From Termitomyces sp. T153 (lineage: Eukaryota > Basidiomycota > Agaricomycetes > Agaricales > Lyophyllaceae), in the NCBI GenBank assembly GCA_018296165.2, contig JACKQL020000054.1, positions 62,001 through 126,000 on the forward strand: 64,000 nucleotides of DNA, given 5' to 3'. The position numbers and the translations under genes are program-made. Positions 46,683 to 58,094 of the stretch are shown in pieces (position 1 is the first letter of the stretch; every line of letters starts with the position of its first letter). A model generated the notes under the pieces. That model did no database searches and had not been told where the DNA came from. It was given only the letters and a program-made list of their open reading frames with translations.

Positions 46683-48253
46683 AGAGTTGCAAAGTCGTGA
46701 ATAAAATTCATCTTGTTTCATCTATGCTTGATGTATCATTTGATGTAATATTGGAATTTCCCTCGGTTTTGTATAGGATGTTTTGCCTGTCATACACTCA
46801 TCCCCAAATATTTTTCTTGACGCTTGGAATTTGGAATGGATTTAACTGTCAGTTACTTTAGCTACATCTTTTCCGACTGTATTAGTATTACATGTGGTTA
46901 GAAGCTCAAGGATCAAGGTGGATTTACTACATCATTTGTTCACCATTGACAACACATTCAATCAACATAATATGCAACAGCCCACAATAAGTGGAATGAA
47001 CTCTTCTCTCGATGTACTTGTCGAAGAAATTCAAGCGCCTCAAGCAGATGTGCAGCCGTAGGATATGTTTCGTCCTCCATAGATGACGGAGTGCGGAGAA
47101 TGCATGAGGAGATATGGATACTCGGAGTTCGCGTCGAATGGAATACGCTTAGATTGGTGCGCTTGAGGTTAAGGAAAGGGCGGAGGATGTGTGTCCAACT
47201 GAGTCCGGGTCGGAGTTTGAGATGGAGATAGGGAAGATAGATGGTTAGGTGTGTTCGCTGAAACAGTGGAAGAAGATGGGCCTGGGTGGTACGTGGTCGC
47301 CATTGGTATATTTGGTACAGGAAAACGGTATGTCGGTTGCAAAAGTGGAGCAGTCAGTGATGGGCGAGTTCGGATTCGGATTCTGGATGGGCGCTTCAAT
47401 AGTAGGCTGCGGAGCTTGATGCATGATGGCCCGTTGGTTCCTTGCTACGCTGTTGAGAGCTCTCAAGTACTGCGAGCCGGCTAAAATTTTCGTGTGTGAA
47501 CAGTACCATGGTGTTCACATGCAGTACCGTGGTGCTCACATAAGCACCCTCCCATTCCACGCGGGTATGTAATGGAGACGCAACCTATCAGAGGCTGCCG
47601 CGCCTCAGCAATTCATTAGACTTGGGTATGACAACGTTTCGCGCTCTAAATGGTGAGCAGGACAACGGATGAGTAGACGATGTAGAACCACATACCGATG
47701 CCCATTTTCGGAACATCACCTGCCATCGGTTAATGCCATCAAACACGCGTGGCTCAAGGCAATGACATTCCGTCACTTTTTCGCGCGCGTCGGGCCATTT
47801 GCAAACCCATTTGACTTGTCTCTGAACTCTCTTCCATCCTTGAAACCCCCGAACGTTCAGAATACTGCAGAAAACACTTTTTCACCTATATTGACAGTTT
47901 TCAAAGCTTGCTGACACATTGCCAGAACCGCGTAAAAATACATATCGTCATACATCTCCGTTCTGTGCCTTGATGGGTCAATGTTTCAACTTTCCGCGGA
48001 ATAGTTTTCTCTTACCCTCTCATTTACCCTTCACTTTATCCCTCAGATCTTATCTTTGAGTCTTGACCCTTGTACGCAGTATACGACCACGCCCGTCACG
48101 TATTGACTTTGATCGCTGTGCGTTGGGCCTTCGAGCTTCAAGCTTCGAGTCAGACCCAGCCAGCTAGGCGCTGGTCTCATAGCAACTCTTGCAGAATCTG
48201 TCATACCTGAATTTTTCATCCTGAACTCTCTTTGAACAATAATACTTGTCGCC
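46683..48253. other. intergenic, no supported gene
   Basis: Short frames on both strands near 47,170-47,480 and 47,590-47,910 lack recognisable motifs. A pyrimidine-rich stretch just before 48,060 is consistent with the promoter of the RTA1-like gene. Confidence 0.5.
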
Positions 48254-49658
48254 ATGGCAAACTTCACTGGTACGTAGTTTCAATAAGACTGCCATAGACT
48301 AACCGAAGATTCTCTTCCTTCCTAGGACTCAATGTCTTTTTCAGACCCCAGACTCTTCCACCAACGGCTCTTTATGGCTATGTCCCTTCCGAAACCGCCA
48401 CTCTAGCGTTCATCATTCTCTTCGCCATTTCCACGGGTGAGAATATACACTGATCCTTCACATGATTTCTTATTGATATCTAACAGTGATACACTTCGGT
48501 CAAGCGGTATACACGAGGCTTTGGTGGCTCATACCGACTATTTGCGTCTGCGGTGGGCTCGAGGTCGCTGGTTGGAGCGGACGTTTTTGGAGTCATCATA
48601 ACCCTATAAATTACTCGGCATACCTCCTCCAGTCTGTCTCTAACTCTCTCACGTTATGCTTTCTCACTGCTACCGTACAGAATCTGCACTACCATCATGG
48701 CGCCGACGTTCCTCCTTGCCGCGAATTTTGTCATCTTCGGTCATATCATCGAAAGGCTAGGCACTTCATACAGCCGCCTTCCACCAAAGTGGTGTAAGTT
48801 TCCCTTCGGAGTCGTCAATACATATATGTCGTCTCTCATCTGTCTGCTGTCAAGACTCTATTCTTTTCATCACCTGTGTGAGTATGTTCTCATCCAGTCA
48901 AGCTGACTTGCTGACAGATATCTCAGGATGTCATTGCTTTGATTATCCAAGGAACCGGAGGCGGATTAGCTTCCGCGCACATTAAGACTAATCCTACACC
49001 GGTACGTGTTTTCCTCTGATACTAACTGCCAGAAGCACCCGCTCTAACCGCTCGTCCGCTTTTCAGGGTGGTAATGTCATGCTTGGTGGTATCACCTTCC
49101 AGCTAGGCATGTGTATTTCTCTCTGGCATCTGCTTCTCAAAATCCGAGCATCCCATGACAGCGGTCATCGTAATTTACACCTTCCTCGCTGCCGAATTCT
49201 TTATACGATACATGAGCAATAAGCCCTTCCGCAAGACAATGTCATACACTGAATCATTCATCGACCCGAAACCCATGACAAGGAAAATCATGATTATGTC
49301 TCTCGGCATTGCTTTCTGCACATTATGTCTCTTCATCCGGTCCGTCGCTCTGGTCTTTTTGTCTCAGGGGAGTATTGGTTTCTGAGTTCAATGATTTCAA
49401 TGTGAAACAGATCCGTATACCGTGTGATCGAGCTCGCGGACGGCTGGTTGGGTCGTATCATTCGTACGGAGGTGTACTTCAGTACGCCATCTTCCACTTG
49501 TGCCTGTTCTCTTTACTCATTGCCCCCCTTCCTTGTTTCCAGATGTCCTTGACGGAGCAATGATCACTCTCGCACTTTACACCTTCAACTTCATCCACCC
49601 CGGATACTTCCTCGCTGATGACGACGATGACGGCTCTGAGAAGGCACTCGGCAAATAG
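48254..49658 (+). CDS. RTA1-like seven-helix membrane protein
   Basis: This belongs to the fungal RTA1/RSB1 family of seven-transmembrane proteins, linked to lipid translocation and to resistance against toxic lipophiles such as long-chain bases or 7-aminocholesterol. Ten exons join in frame: 48254-48269, 48326-48436, 48487-48631, 48681-48793, 48855-48877, 48918-49001, 49067-49106, 49162-49339, 49411-49481 and 49543-49658, giving 298 residues. Family signatures are YGYVPSETATLAFIILFAI, GGLEVAGWSGR, MAPTFLLAANFVIFG, DVIALIIQGTGGGLAS, FIRSVYRVIELADGWLG and the C-terminal NFIHPGYFL followed by an acidic tail DDDDDGSEKALGK. Exon 1 (16 bases) and exon 5 (23 bases) are tiny, and the seventh intron uses a GC donor. 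No disruption is seen. Substrate is unknown. Confidence 0.93.
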
Positions 49659-50595
49659 TAGGTTTCGTATAGAGTCATAAACTACACCAAAACAAACGCA
49701 TGTTGTATACTCACCCATTCATCCGTCCACGATCCTCACTACATGCCTATTGCTCTCATGTCTCCTACTGATGAACACTTCGTCTAAATAATAGAAGAAG
49801 ATTCCATGTATCCTGCCCACGTGTTTCTCATTGATAAAGCAGCAGCGTAGTTGTCGGAGCTAAGGTACATTAGATCGCAATAACCGATTAAGTTTGCGTC
49901 ATATATAGAATTCATATGAGTCATCATGTTATATATAATATGTACAATTTGCTCGAAGTTCAAGCAAAAAGGGATTACATAGTGTTCTGGACATAATGTA
50001 AGTGGAATAAGAGTAAGTACAAAGCCAAGACCTAACGAAGAAAAAAGATAGAGCAACAGTACACCGTAAATGACCGACCGAGACCAAAAAGAACGCGTCA
50101 ACAAAGGAGGAAAGTCAAGGTATGATACCAGACGAAGAAATGCTTCGATAGTAAATGATAACCATATCCGAGCTCCGAAAAAAGAGAGTTACGCTGAAGA
50201 TTTGTCACTGGAGTCGAAGAAGAATGGACGGAGCAGTGGTGAAATGGTCATGCACGATACTGGTAGTTCGTGTATTCGTGATTACTTGATGGAGACAAAG
50301 GAGAGCCATTCTCCCTGATGAGGTCTGTCAATTGTCCGCATGACGTCGTAAATGTTGGTGTCAGTGTTGGTAACATCCGGATAAGTCCGGAGAACGAAGG
50401 GGGAAGGACGCGGCCGTTCTGATTGTCGTGAGTTGAGGGGGGAGTGAAGGTAGAGGGGAGTTAAGGGGCATATGCGAGGTGGAAATATCCAGCAAAACAA
50501 GACAATCGATTCATTGATAGATAGGAGTGCTAGAGCGCTGGAGGGCAGGGATTGAGCGATTGATCTTAATTGATTGTCGATAGGATGCTTTACCT
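49659..50595. other. convergent intergenic spacer, no supported gene
   Basis: This lies between the 3' ends of the RTA1-like gene (plus) and the ubiquitin-fold gene (minus). Short frames are present, none convincing. Confidence 0.5.
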
Positions 50596-51400
50596 TCAGC
50601 AGATGACACAACCACAACATCCTGCACCTTCAGGCACGTCGTCCTGCGTTCCTGCATTTTGCGGACCTGCGACAACGTGTCAGGACGCTCCTTTTCAAGA
50701 GTAAACGCAAAATCTCACCATCGCTCGGCCTGTTCTTGCGCTTCTTTTTAATATCTGGTTCACTCTGGGTAGTGAATGGTCTGACAGACAAATGTACAAT
50801 CGTAGGTATGGGCGCGGAGTTCGTTTGCGGAGTATGAGCGGGGAAGTTCAGTTCTATCCGAAACTATCATAAGTTCTAGAAAATCACCAAAATGAATGAA
50901 ATTCGTACGTGATAAAGTCTCGTCGTCTTGCAACATCCTACCAAGATAAAGTACTCGGAGGAAAGAAGGAGCAGTAGGTCGTTCGTCCTCCCAATCTATG
51001 TCCGAAACTTGAGTAAGACCTCGAAAAGGTCAGGTTGCAACGCACCCGACGGCCATGAATTCCACATCAGTTCTTTCAGTCTTCCCACCGTTGTTCCAGG
51101 CTCAAAGGACATTGTCCTTCTCTTCCCAGATATGATCAGAAATGTGAGATACACTTGCGGTGTCTGCGGTACTGTAGGGACATCGTTCAAACCCTCCGAG
51201 GAATCAGCCTTCTCCTCCAACGGACTAGACGACTGTCTGGGTTCGTGCAACACAGGCTCCACTGGCTGGATAGTTTCTGTCCGAACTCTATTGTCCCCCT
51301 GAGCCATGTCGAGTTGCGTTATCGATGTGCTGGCGGAGTCCGCCTGAACTGGACCGTCCATGGTAACGTAGGGCTGTGGTGGGGGTTCTAGTAATGCCAT
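50596..51400 (-). CDS. membrane-anchored ubiquitin-fold protein (UBL3/MUB-like)
   Basis: Four exons keep frame: 51400-51046, 50995-50909, 50853-50719 and 50666-50596, giving 215 residues. Residues 1-80 are polar and probably disordered. Residues from about 83 to 175 form a ubiquitin-like fold (VYLTFLIISGKRRTMSFEP, TVGRLKELMWNSWPSDW, LRVLYLGRMLQDDETLSQL, IVHLSVRPF). A basic segment (DIKKKRKNRPSDG) follows, and the protein ends CCGCVIC. The Cys four from the end with two aliphatic-type residues and a terminal Cys fits a prenylation CAAX box, and the adjacent Cys residues could be palmitoylated. In animals and plants, UBL3/MUB proteins are lipid-anchored at the plasma membrane and recruit ubiquitin-conjugating enzymes or sort cargo to vesicles. 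A role in fungi is inferred. The gene is intact. Confidence 0.85.
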
Positions 51401-52709
51401 ACTTCAATTCGTGGGCGACCCTGTCTTCGTCCTGTCTTCGTCGTCGTCGTCGTCGTCGGCTTCGAGCTCGGGGTATGTGTATAATGGGCGTGAACACAGT
51501 AATTGTGGTGAGACGGGATCGAAGCAGACTCTGATCAAAGATCTGTGGGGTATTTATAGGTACTTCGGAGTGGACTTATATTTATGTAATTTCGAAAAAG
51601 ATTAAGCCGACAACTTGAACGCCACGATCCTCGAGACGACCCTGGAAGTGGAAAGGAATCAATATCGGGTTTTGAAGATCAGGAGAGCAACGATACGCAA
51701 CGACGAGCTCGCCCTCCGGGGGGGCTGTGACAGCCCAGGGTCGTGCTGTAAATAGCTGTTGTGTCAGTCAACCAAGACAAATTGGGCGCTTATGGCAGAG
51801 TCTTCCCACGTGTTCTTTATGATATCCCTCAGGTTCGGTATCAGTCCATCACAAGACCTGAAAATTGCCTCGCGGCTGAGTTCACCGTAAATAGCTCAGC
51901 GTCGTCTCATTATTCCAAAGGATTTCTTCTATATAGTTTCAAACGGCTAGAGGTATGGTGGGTCCTATAGGAGGAATAAATGTCTCGCATTCGGATCGAG
52001 CCCTTGTCGAGACTCCTAGGGCCCCACCAACATGAGAACGCCAGCCTCGACAACGTGTCTTTTTCATCAACCTCCTAACACCGTCGTTTGTTTCCCACGG
52101 AATAATCTGGGACACCTGTGAACAGTAGCGAGCGCCGCCCCTCTTTCGGTCCGAAAGGTTTTGTAAGGATAGAAGCTTACTGCCTTACCGATATCCCGTC
52201 GGCCTTGAGCGAATAGACACTAATAAATCCGAATACGCAATAAAATTAGCATAAGAAATCAATCTTCGTTGCGGTCTTTACATGACGCTGAATCAAATTT
52301 GATATCAATACATGAAAGCTGTGGAAAGCTGCACTGCATATTTTGCTTCAGCACCGTTATCATCGCAAACTCTTAGAGGTGTAAAGGTGTCCATATGTAC
52401 TTAAGGGTGTATATATTATAGACTAATGCAGGTACAAAGCAGTATGACATAGTAACACGATAGCGAGTTGTACGACTCCTGGAAAACACACTAATATAGA
52501 GCACGACGAAAACATAAGAAATGAATGTATAGTGGCAGTGGAATCGCGTTGCTTGCGATATATTGTGAGGTAGGGACATGTTGTGAATTGATGGGGTATA
52601 AAACCCGAACTTGGCTGTGGGAGACATTTGAGGACGAGAGGTTACAGAGCTCGGGGCCTGAGGAACCAAGTATGACACGACGCCATCAGCACTTTGCAAA
52701 AGCAGCTCG
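51401..52709. other. intergenic, no supported gene
   Basis: A GTC/GTCG triplet run near 51,430-51,465 and scattered short frames are the only features. The minus frame 52,765-52,373 overlaps the end of the next gene and is probably its 3' untranslated region. Confidence 0.45.
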
Positions 52710-54190
52710 CTAATCAGTACTCCGATATCTTGCAAGAGAGATTGCTTCCATTGTGTGCGAAACATCCTCGCTCTTGCTTTTTCCGCCTTGCTGGTCTGGG
52801 TAAGGGAACACCGACCGACAAGAATGCACGGTCATGATGGTCGGAGGATGTGACGGAAGACCTGGGGCTGGGGTTCTCGGAGTCAAGACTGACGAAACTA
52901 TAACTTCACCTTTCTTCCCAAACAGAGAAGATCCCAGCTCAAGAAACACCGATGTTCCACGGCCCGTCGTCGATCGGGTAGAACCAGGCGATTCTTGTGC
53001 CGATATTGATGTGAAGATTGTAAGCCCACGCGCCGCAGGTGTATTTCTAGCATGAGAGAGGTATTCTGAGAGTTCGTGGTCTAGATCTCGCCCATTTCGT
53101 ATGTGACGGTAAACGAAAGTCACGAGGACTAGAAGGTTACACACGAGGAGGGTCACTGCAGCCTTGTACAGCGCTTGAGAGAAAGCAAGTACTGGTTCGA
53201 GTCACGGGACTCACCTCGAGGTTGGTGGTTATACCATTAAGTGGGACATTGTTCCTCATCACGTAAATCACACGGATCGTGCAGATGCTGATCATACACA
53301 TAGTGGTCACGAAGACGGCGCGGATCATGTAAAGCGGAGCCTTCGGAAGCCTGGTGTGCCTCAGAATGAATAGAGGGATTACGACAAGCAGGACATTTGA
53401 TACGATATCGGCTGTTTTTCGGATGAAGACAGGCTACAATCACATACATATTATGGATTACACGTACTGCATAGCTTGAATATGTTGATAGCATGGCCGA
53501 GGCTGCAGTCTATCCACACGTGTTTGCGGCCACAGACGTAGTTCTTGAGAATGAGCATTACAACAATGTTGAAGAAGAAGACCCATGTCAAAAAGTACAC
53601 GAATGATCTTGTTCGTCCACTGGGGAGAACTCGGAGGATACTACATGCGATGCTTATTCGAGAAGCCCTGGAGCGAAGGCTCGGTTAACCCTGCCATGAC
53701 ACTCAAGTAATAATTTAAAAGGAAATGCACCATATCGTGCAGGTAAAGGCCACGGATGTAGCCTCGTAAACACCCTCCTGAAGCTTCATCGGAAGAGGGT
53801 CATTTTTAAGAGCTTGTCCTGAACTCAGATAGTCAGACAAGTATTGCCATTCCTCTTAAGATCGAGTGACTTACTATCGATACGAAAACGAATACAAGAA
53901 CATATGAAAACAACTGAGTCAAAGAATGCAGCCGCAAGCGCCCACCAGTCATCCCAGGAGAATTGCTTCCGCCGCTTTCGGTTAACCAAGCGGAACACGG
54001 TAGCAACGATAGCCAGGCTGTAGAAGACTGTGGACAGGACTAACGTACATTGTCAATATTATTTAGTTCACTGGAATTTGGGCTTACCTGTTGTGATAAC
54101 TATAGTCCTCGCCGACTCCCTTCCTGCTGACATCATTGATGCTAGAAGTTTTGCCGCCACACCAGCGACATGAACAAGCCCAGTAGCTGT
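52710..54190 (-). CDS. basidiomycete seven-helix integral membrane protein (start not resolved)
   Basis: The minus strand carries exons of a fungal integral membrane protein family, probably seven-helix, of unknown role. The first convincing exon begins near 54,190 (TATGLVHVAGVAAKLLASMM). VLSTVFYSLAIVATVFRLV with the following KQFSWDDWWALAAAFFDSVV lies near 54,050-53,930, then SRISIACSILRVLPSGRTRS and FVYFLTWVFFFNIVVMLIL near 53,670-53,560. Next are ADIVSNVLLVVIPLFILRHT near 53,400 and IRAVFVTTMCMISICTIRVI near 53,310. A last exon from about 53,156 (VTLLVCNLLVLVTFVYRHI) has a long polar tail and a stop at 52,710. No good start codon was found; a small upstream exon probably exists. Intron ends in the middle were not all fixed. 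No definite disruption is seen. Confidence 0.7.
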
Positions 54191-55554
54191 CTGGGAAGAA
54201 AGAGAACAGCGTTGTGAGTGTTGAAGTCTGGGGTTTTGTTGATGGGGTGCTAAACCATGTCCGCGAATATGAGCAAATGAATAGAATCGGACAGGGTCGT
54301 GCTAGGGTGGATGCATGGTGTCCGTTGTTCTTAGTGTGTGTCACGTGGAAAGATTCAAGAACGCCGCGGTGCCGCGGACTTGGGACAACAAGGGTCGACC
54401 AACAACAGGAAAATCCTATCTTTTCAGCTTTGTCCAGGAAGGGTCATCCTTACCTACGGTATTTTGGGTTATGGAAGATCTACTAGTACAATTCCAGTAG
54501 TACACGGGATGTTGATTTATATTTTTCACCCACAACGGCACTTGTTAACAGACAGATTGTCTACCAATATTCTTAAACATGTTCTACAGAGAATTTCTGT
54601 TTATTCTCGGCTAAGAACTGAATCTGACTCTATAGAATGGCCGAACACACTGACCTGGCGAGCAAGAACTTCATCGTGTCGACAGAGAAGTATACCAATA
54701 GCTCCGCAACATTACAAAAGACGGACGGAGGTCGAGAGTATTGGGTTGAATGATTTTTGTCAATCAAGGGTAAGTCGTGATTCAATAGCCTCTTCTGGTT
54801 CCCCATAATCGTCAACGAGAACAGCATCTTTCTCTCTAGCCGCTCAGTACAGTATGAAGGAAGTACGAGAGAGACGACTTTTGGTGTTGAAGCTTGGAAT
54901 GGCAGGATGATGTCTGACTAGCGAAATTAGAAATGCCGACTCGGAGAAAAGTGGACTTTTTGAAAGACACCATGCAACGAGAGTTCGTGATAGTTTTCTT
55001 AGAATGCGATGGTGGGATGCTTCGCCTAATGGGTGGTTTATTGGCCTGATCTCAAGTATCATGTCATAGCTTTGTGGTCGTTGGAAGATCAAGCACGCTC
55101 GCATAGCCAAATGACCAACTCAAGCCTCCAAACACTGGTGGATGGTCCAGCAAATTTGTACGGACTCTGCTACAAAAGCGAGGGAGAGCATTACTCCATC
55201 AGACGTCCATTTTTCCCCGAGAATACGAAAAGTTGCCAGGTGAGCAGTAGAATCTCTCGAGATGTGGAGATGGCGTGCTACTTTTATTGAGGTAAAATAC
55301 ATCAGGCCCTGACGCCACGACCGTAAAAATTGTCGCCCCATTTGATATATTTCTTGATATCTCTATTGGTCAAAAAAGTTAGGTGGCATACAATCATGAA
55401 GAAGCCAGTTAATCACGTGACATATATAGATATCATTCTACAACAAGCGTGTTTTGCACGCATTCTATCCAAAAATGCAGGTGTGTATGATGGAACGGGA
55501 TATAGGATCAAAGCAAGGGGCAAGAAAGCGAAACTAGAAGGCAAAGAACCAGAT
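54191..55554. other. intergenic, no supported gene
   Basis: It may contain the missing first exon of the membrane-protein gene. The open frames on both strands (for example 55,110-54,844 minus and 55,330-55,797 plus, the latter antisense to the DUF1275 gene) show no recognisable domain. Confidence 0.45.
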
Positions 55555-56627
55555 TCAAGGAGTATTTTTACCACCAATAAAGACCCAAGAGGTAGCAATC
55601 AGTATCCGAAACCCGACTGCGATGCCCAACGTAGCCGGCGACCCAACTTTGGCGAGAAGGGCGCGTCCAGAAAAGGCGCCGACAAAGAGGGCGACAGCGG
55701 CAAGGAGTCTATGGTCTCGCGACTTGACCTTTTGGCGGATTTTGAACAGGCGAGGGTCAGATACAAGTTCCACCCAGACGGTCGTCAGGACAACTAAAAC
55801 CCAAGTTAATAAGAAGAGAGGTCCTGTGGAAGGCGGAGACGATGCGACGCACTGGTAGTTCCGAATTGAGTGTTGAGCCTTTTACCCAACACGCCTTGCA
55901 CGCCGAGACTTGCACTCATAAAAGCGAGCGCGACGAATGACAAGACGTTGTTCCAACTCGGATCGGCCCTCGTGTCGGCGATGCTGGGCTCCCCACTTTG
56001 CCATAAAGTTACTGCTGCGGCCATCGTAAGCAGAGCTTGGAGGATGGTCCCTGCAATAAGCCAGATGCGCTTCAACGGTCCCAGCCGGTCGCCGCAGCGG
56101 CCAACTGAGGCACCCAATTGAAACGAGATGAGAGAGCATAGAGCTTGCTGGTCGGCTCGGTGGAACGTCATGTCTCTGAATCCCTTTGGGCCCTCAAAAA
56201 GACGCGCAAGAGCTATCGCTAACTTTTTACCAAAGGCATGAATGATAACTAAACTGGACGTGTTCTCCGGAACACACCTGTGCAAAGTTTCCCGTTTGGA
56301 AGCCACACCAGACATATATGGAAGAGAACGAAATGACATCTCTGGAAATTGGACATATTGCATGAGCAACCTGCGTACATGTTGAAAAGACGGGTTGACG
56401 ACGTACATGTACCCCGTCATGAAACAGAACGCGGCCAACGGGCCCGTAGACTGCGCTGGGTCTACATCCGAGTTGAGGTAGGTCCAAAACGACGGCGATG
56501 ACGATGAAGACCCGCACTCGACATCCTCCTTATTTATCATCGTCTTGGAATACAACGAGGAAGATAGTGCAGCATTGGATGAAGGTTGTCTTTCCGAAGC
56601 GTCGGTGGCTGCCAGATCCGATGTCAT
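55555..56627 (-). CDS. DUF1275 (YoaK-like) membrane protein
   Basis: Four exons keep frame: 56627-56413, 56341-56278, 56222-55853 and 55793-55555, giving 295 residues. After a Ser-rich N-terminus of about 45 residues comes FWTYLNSDVDPAQSTGPLAA, then CFMTGDVISFSSIYVWCGF and QTGNFAQLAIALARLFEG, the DUF1275 signature (helix 1, Asp, helix 2, and the TGN motif). Further hydrophobic segments follow (LISFQLGASVGR, WLIAGTILQALLTMAAAV, VLSFVALAFMSASLGVQ, LLAAVALFVGAFSG, FRILIATSWVFIG), about six membrane helices in all. The family is widespread in bacteria and fungi and is thought to be a transporter or membrane sensor, without an established substrate. The gene is intact. Confidence 0.88.
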
Positions 56628-57424
56628 TTTCTCAGGCCTAGGAGTTCCGATTACTGTAGCAAAGTGGCGTCGAGAACGGCCCTAAAAGCGAACGCGATTA
56701 GACTGAATTGGCAAAATGCTGAGAAAGCTTTATACCGAGTCCTCAACTATATAAATGCACAGCTCTATATACAGTGATGTCTTGGGTTGGTACTTGGCTG
56801 CTTGGCGCCAGGATGATGCTTTGCAACCCCAGTGGCCATTCCGCTCCGTTCTCGGAGGACCGTCATTTTAGGCAGTTGTCTGTATAATCGTTTGACAGGC
56901 GATATCTGGGCATGACAATGATAAGGATTGCTTCTAAGCTCTGGGGCACTCTAACGCCCTTAAAGCGCCGTGGTTTTCTTGGCTCAATACCGCGCTGCAT
57001 CCCGCGTAAGTCGTGAGCATATGGTGTCCGTGTACATAAGTCACAGGCAGGCTTCAACGAAATACAACTGACCATCTACAAAGTATACTAGATGCTCAGT
57101 GTAACACTTTAAGTACGGCTGGACGGAAACTGCGCTTCCGATGTGCCAGGTTTAAGGGCCTAAGACAATGTCCGAATGGAAAGAATGTTCAGTTATCTTA
57201 CAAGAAGGGCGCATACTCCTTAAAGCAAAGACTGGGCAGAAAATTGTAAAGGACTTGGAGCTCTGAGCGAATGCTATGCTTGACGACGAGTTTACCACAA
57301 ATCACCGCCAGTTTGTTGATATTGATTTATTATCGGCGCCATCATATGTTTTCCTCGCCTCATCTTATCTTTTCACTTCATTAAACACGAATTGCAACTT
57401 CTCCGGTTTATCAAATAACGAAAC
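56628..57424. other. intergenic, no supported gene
   Basis: No convincing coding sequence. It includes the promoter side of the DUF1275 gene and the downstream side of the tRNA gene. Confidence 0.5.
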
Positions 57425-57430
57425 AAAAAA
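57425..57430 (-). terminator. RNA polymerase III terminator of tRNA-Leu
   Basis: The minus strand has six T residues just after the mature 3' end of the tRNA. This is the usual pol III stop. Confidence 0.8.
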
Positions 57431-57431
57431 G

Positions 57432-57534
57432 TGACGAGAGTGGGATTCGAACCCACGCCCCGAAAGACCAGATTAGATAAGCAACATCTGCTTTGGCCTT
57501 AGTCTGGCGCCTTAGACCGCTCGGCCATCTCGCC
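57432..57534 (-). tRNA. tRNA-Leu(AAG) with a short intron
   Basis: Minus strand. The acceptor stem GGCGAGA pairs with TCTCGTC (one G-T pair), with discriminator A. The D arm is of the Leu type (GGCCGAGCGGTCTAAGGC, covering the A box). The anticodon stem CCAGA/TCTGG encloses a loop CT-AAG-G, then an intron of about 20 bases, then A. A variable arm with CTTTCGGGG follows. The T arm GTGGG TTCGAAT CCCAC holds the B box. Anticodon AAG reads CTT codons (and CTC after conversion to inosine). The long variable arm and D-arm sequence identify it as leucine. Confidence 0.92.
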
Positions 57535-58094
57535 TTATTCATTATAGAACAATAGTAGTACACGTCACCCCTTGTGTGATCATCTACGTTGCCTTTACGT
57601 CTTGTTACAATGTTATAATATTGATATCTACCTCCGCTAATAATAACTAAGTTCATATCTGTAATGACACACCTCAGTAGATCTAGTAAGAGAAAGGAAA
57701 AAGAATCATGAAAGTAATGGCAAGCGACACAGGCGAGGTCGCGTGATTTTCGAACTCAGCTCCACAGCTTCTGTTCGATCATTTTTCCGACAAATGACCT
57801 CTCGAGAAGTTAGTACTACTTCCCTGTAAAGGCCTAATATTTTAATCTGCAAGTGTCTCCTATGAACCTTTTTTGTGTGACCTGCTTGTTCTAGGTCTGC
57901 TTGGGAGAAGTTGGATGCACGTAATACCACCGCGTATTAATGGTCCCGGATCAATGAAATGATCTTCTGCATACCTTGTGGTATGTAGCATTTGATAAGG
58001 TACACCTACCGGCATGGCCGGATCTTTTGTCTGTGTCATGTCATGTTGGCGCAGCACGTTGGAGCAACAGCTTCATCTCTCGACCTTCACCAGC
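57535..58094. other. intergenic, promoter side of the NLR-like gene
   Basis: No gene supported. An in-frame ATG at 58,014 could extend the NLR N-terminus by 27 residues, but the extension has no family resemblance. Confidence 0.45.

Noticed and set aside
46460..46711. Minus-strand frames near 46.5-46.7 kb
   Set aside because: Antisense to the basic C-terminal tail of the plus-strand Crinkler-like pseudogene.
55330..55858. Plus-strand frames at 55.3-55.9 kb
   Set aside because: Partly antisense to the DUF1275 last exons; Lys/Arg-rich composition follows from the complementary strand.
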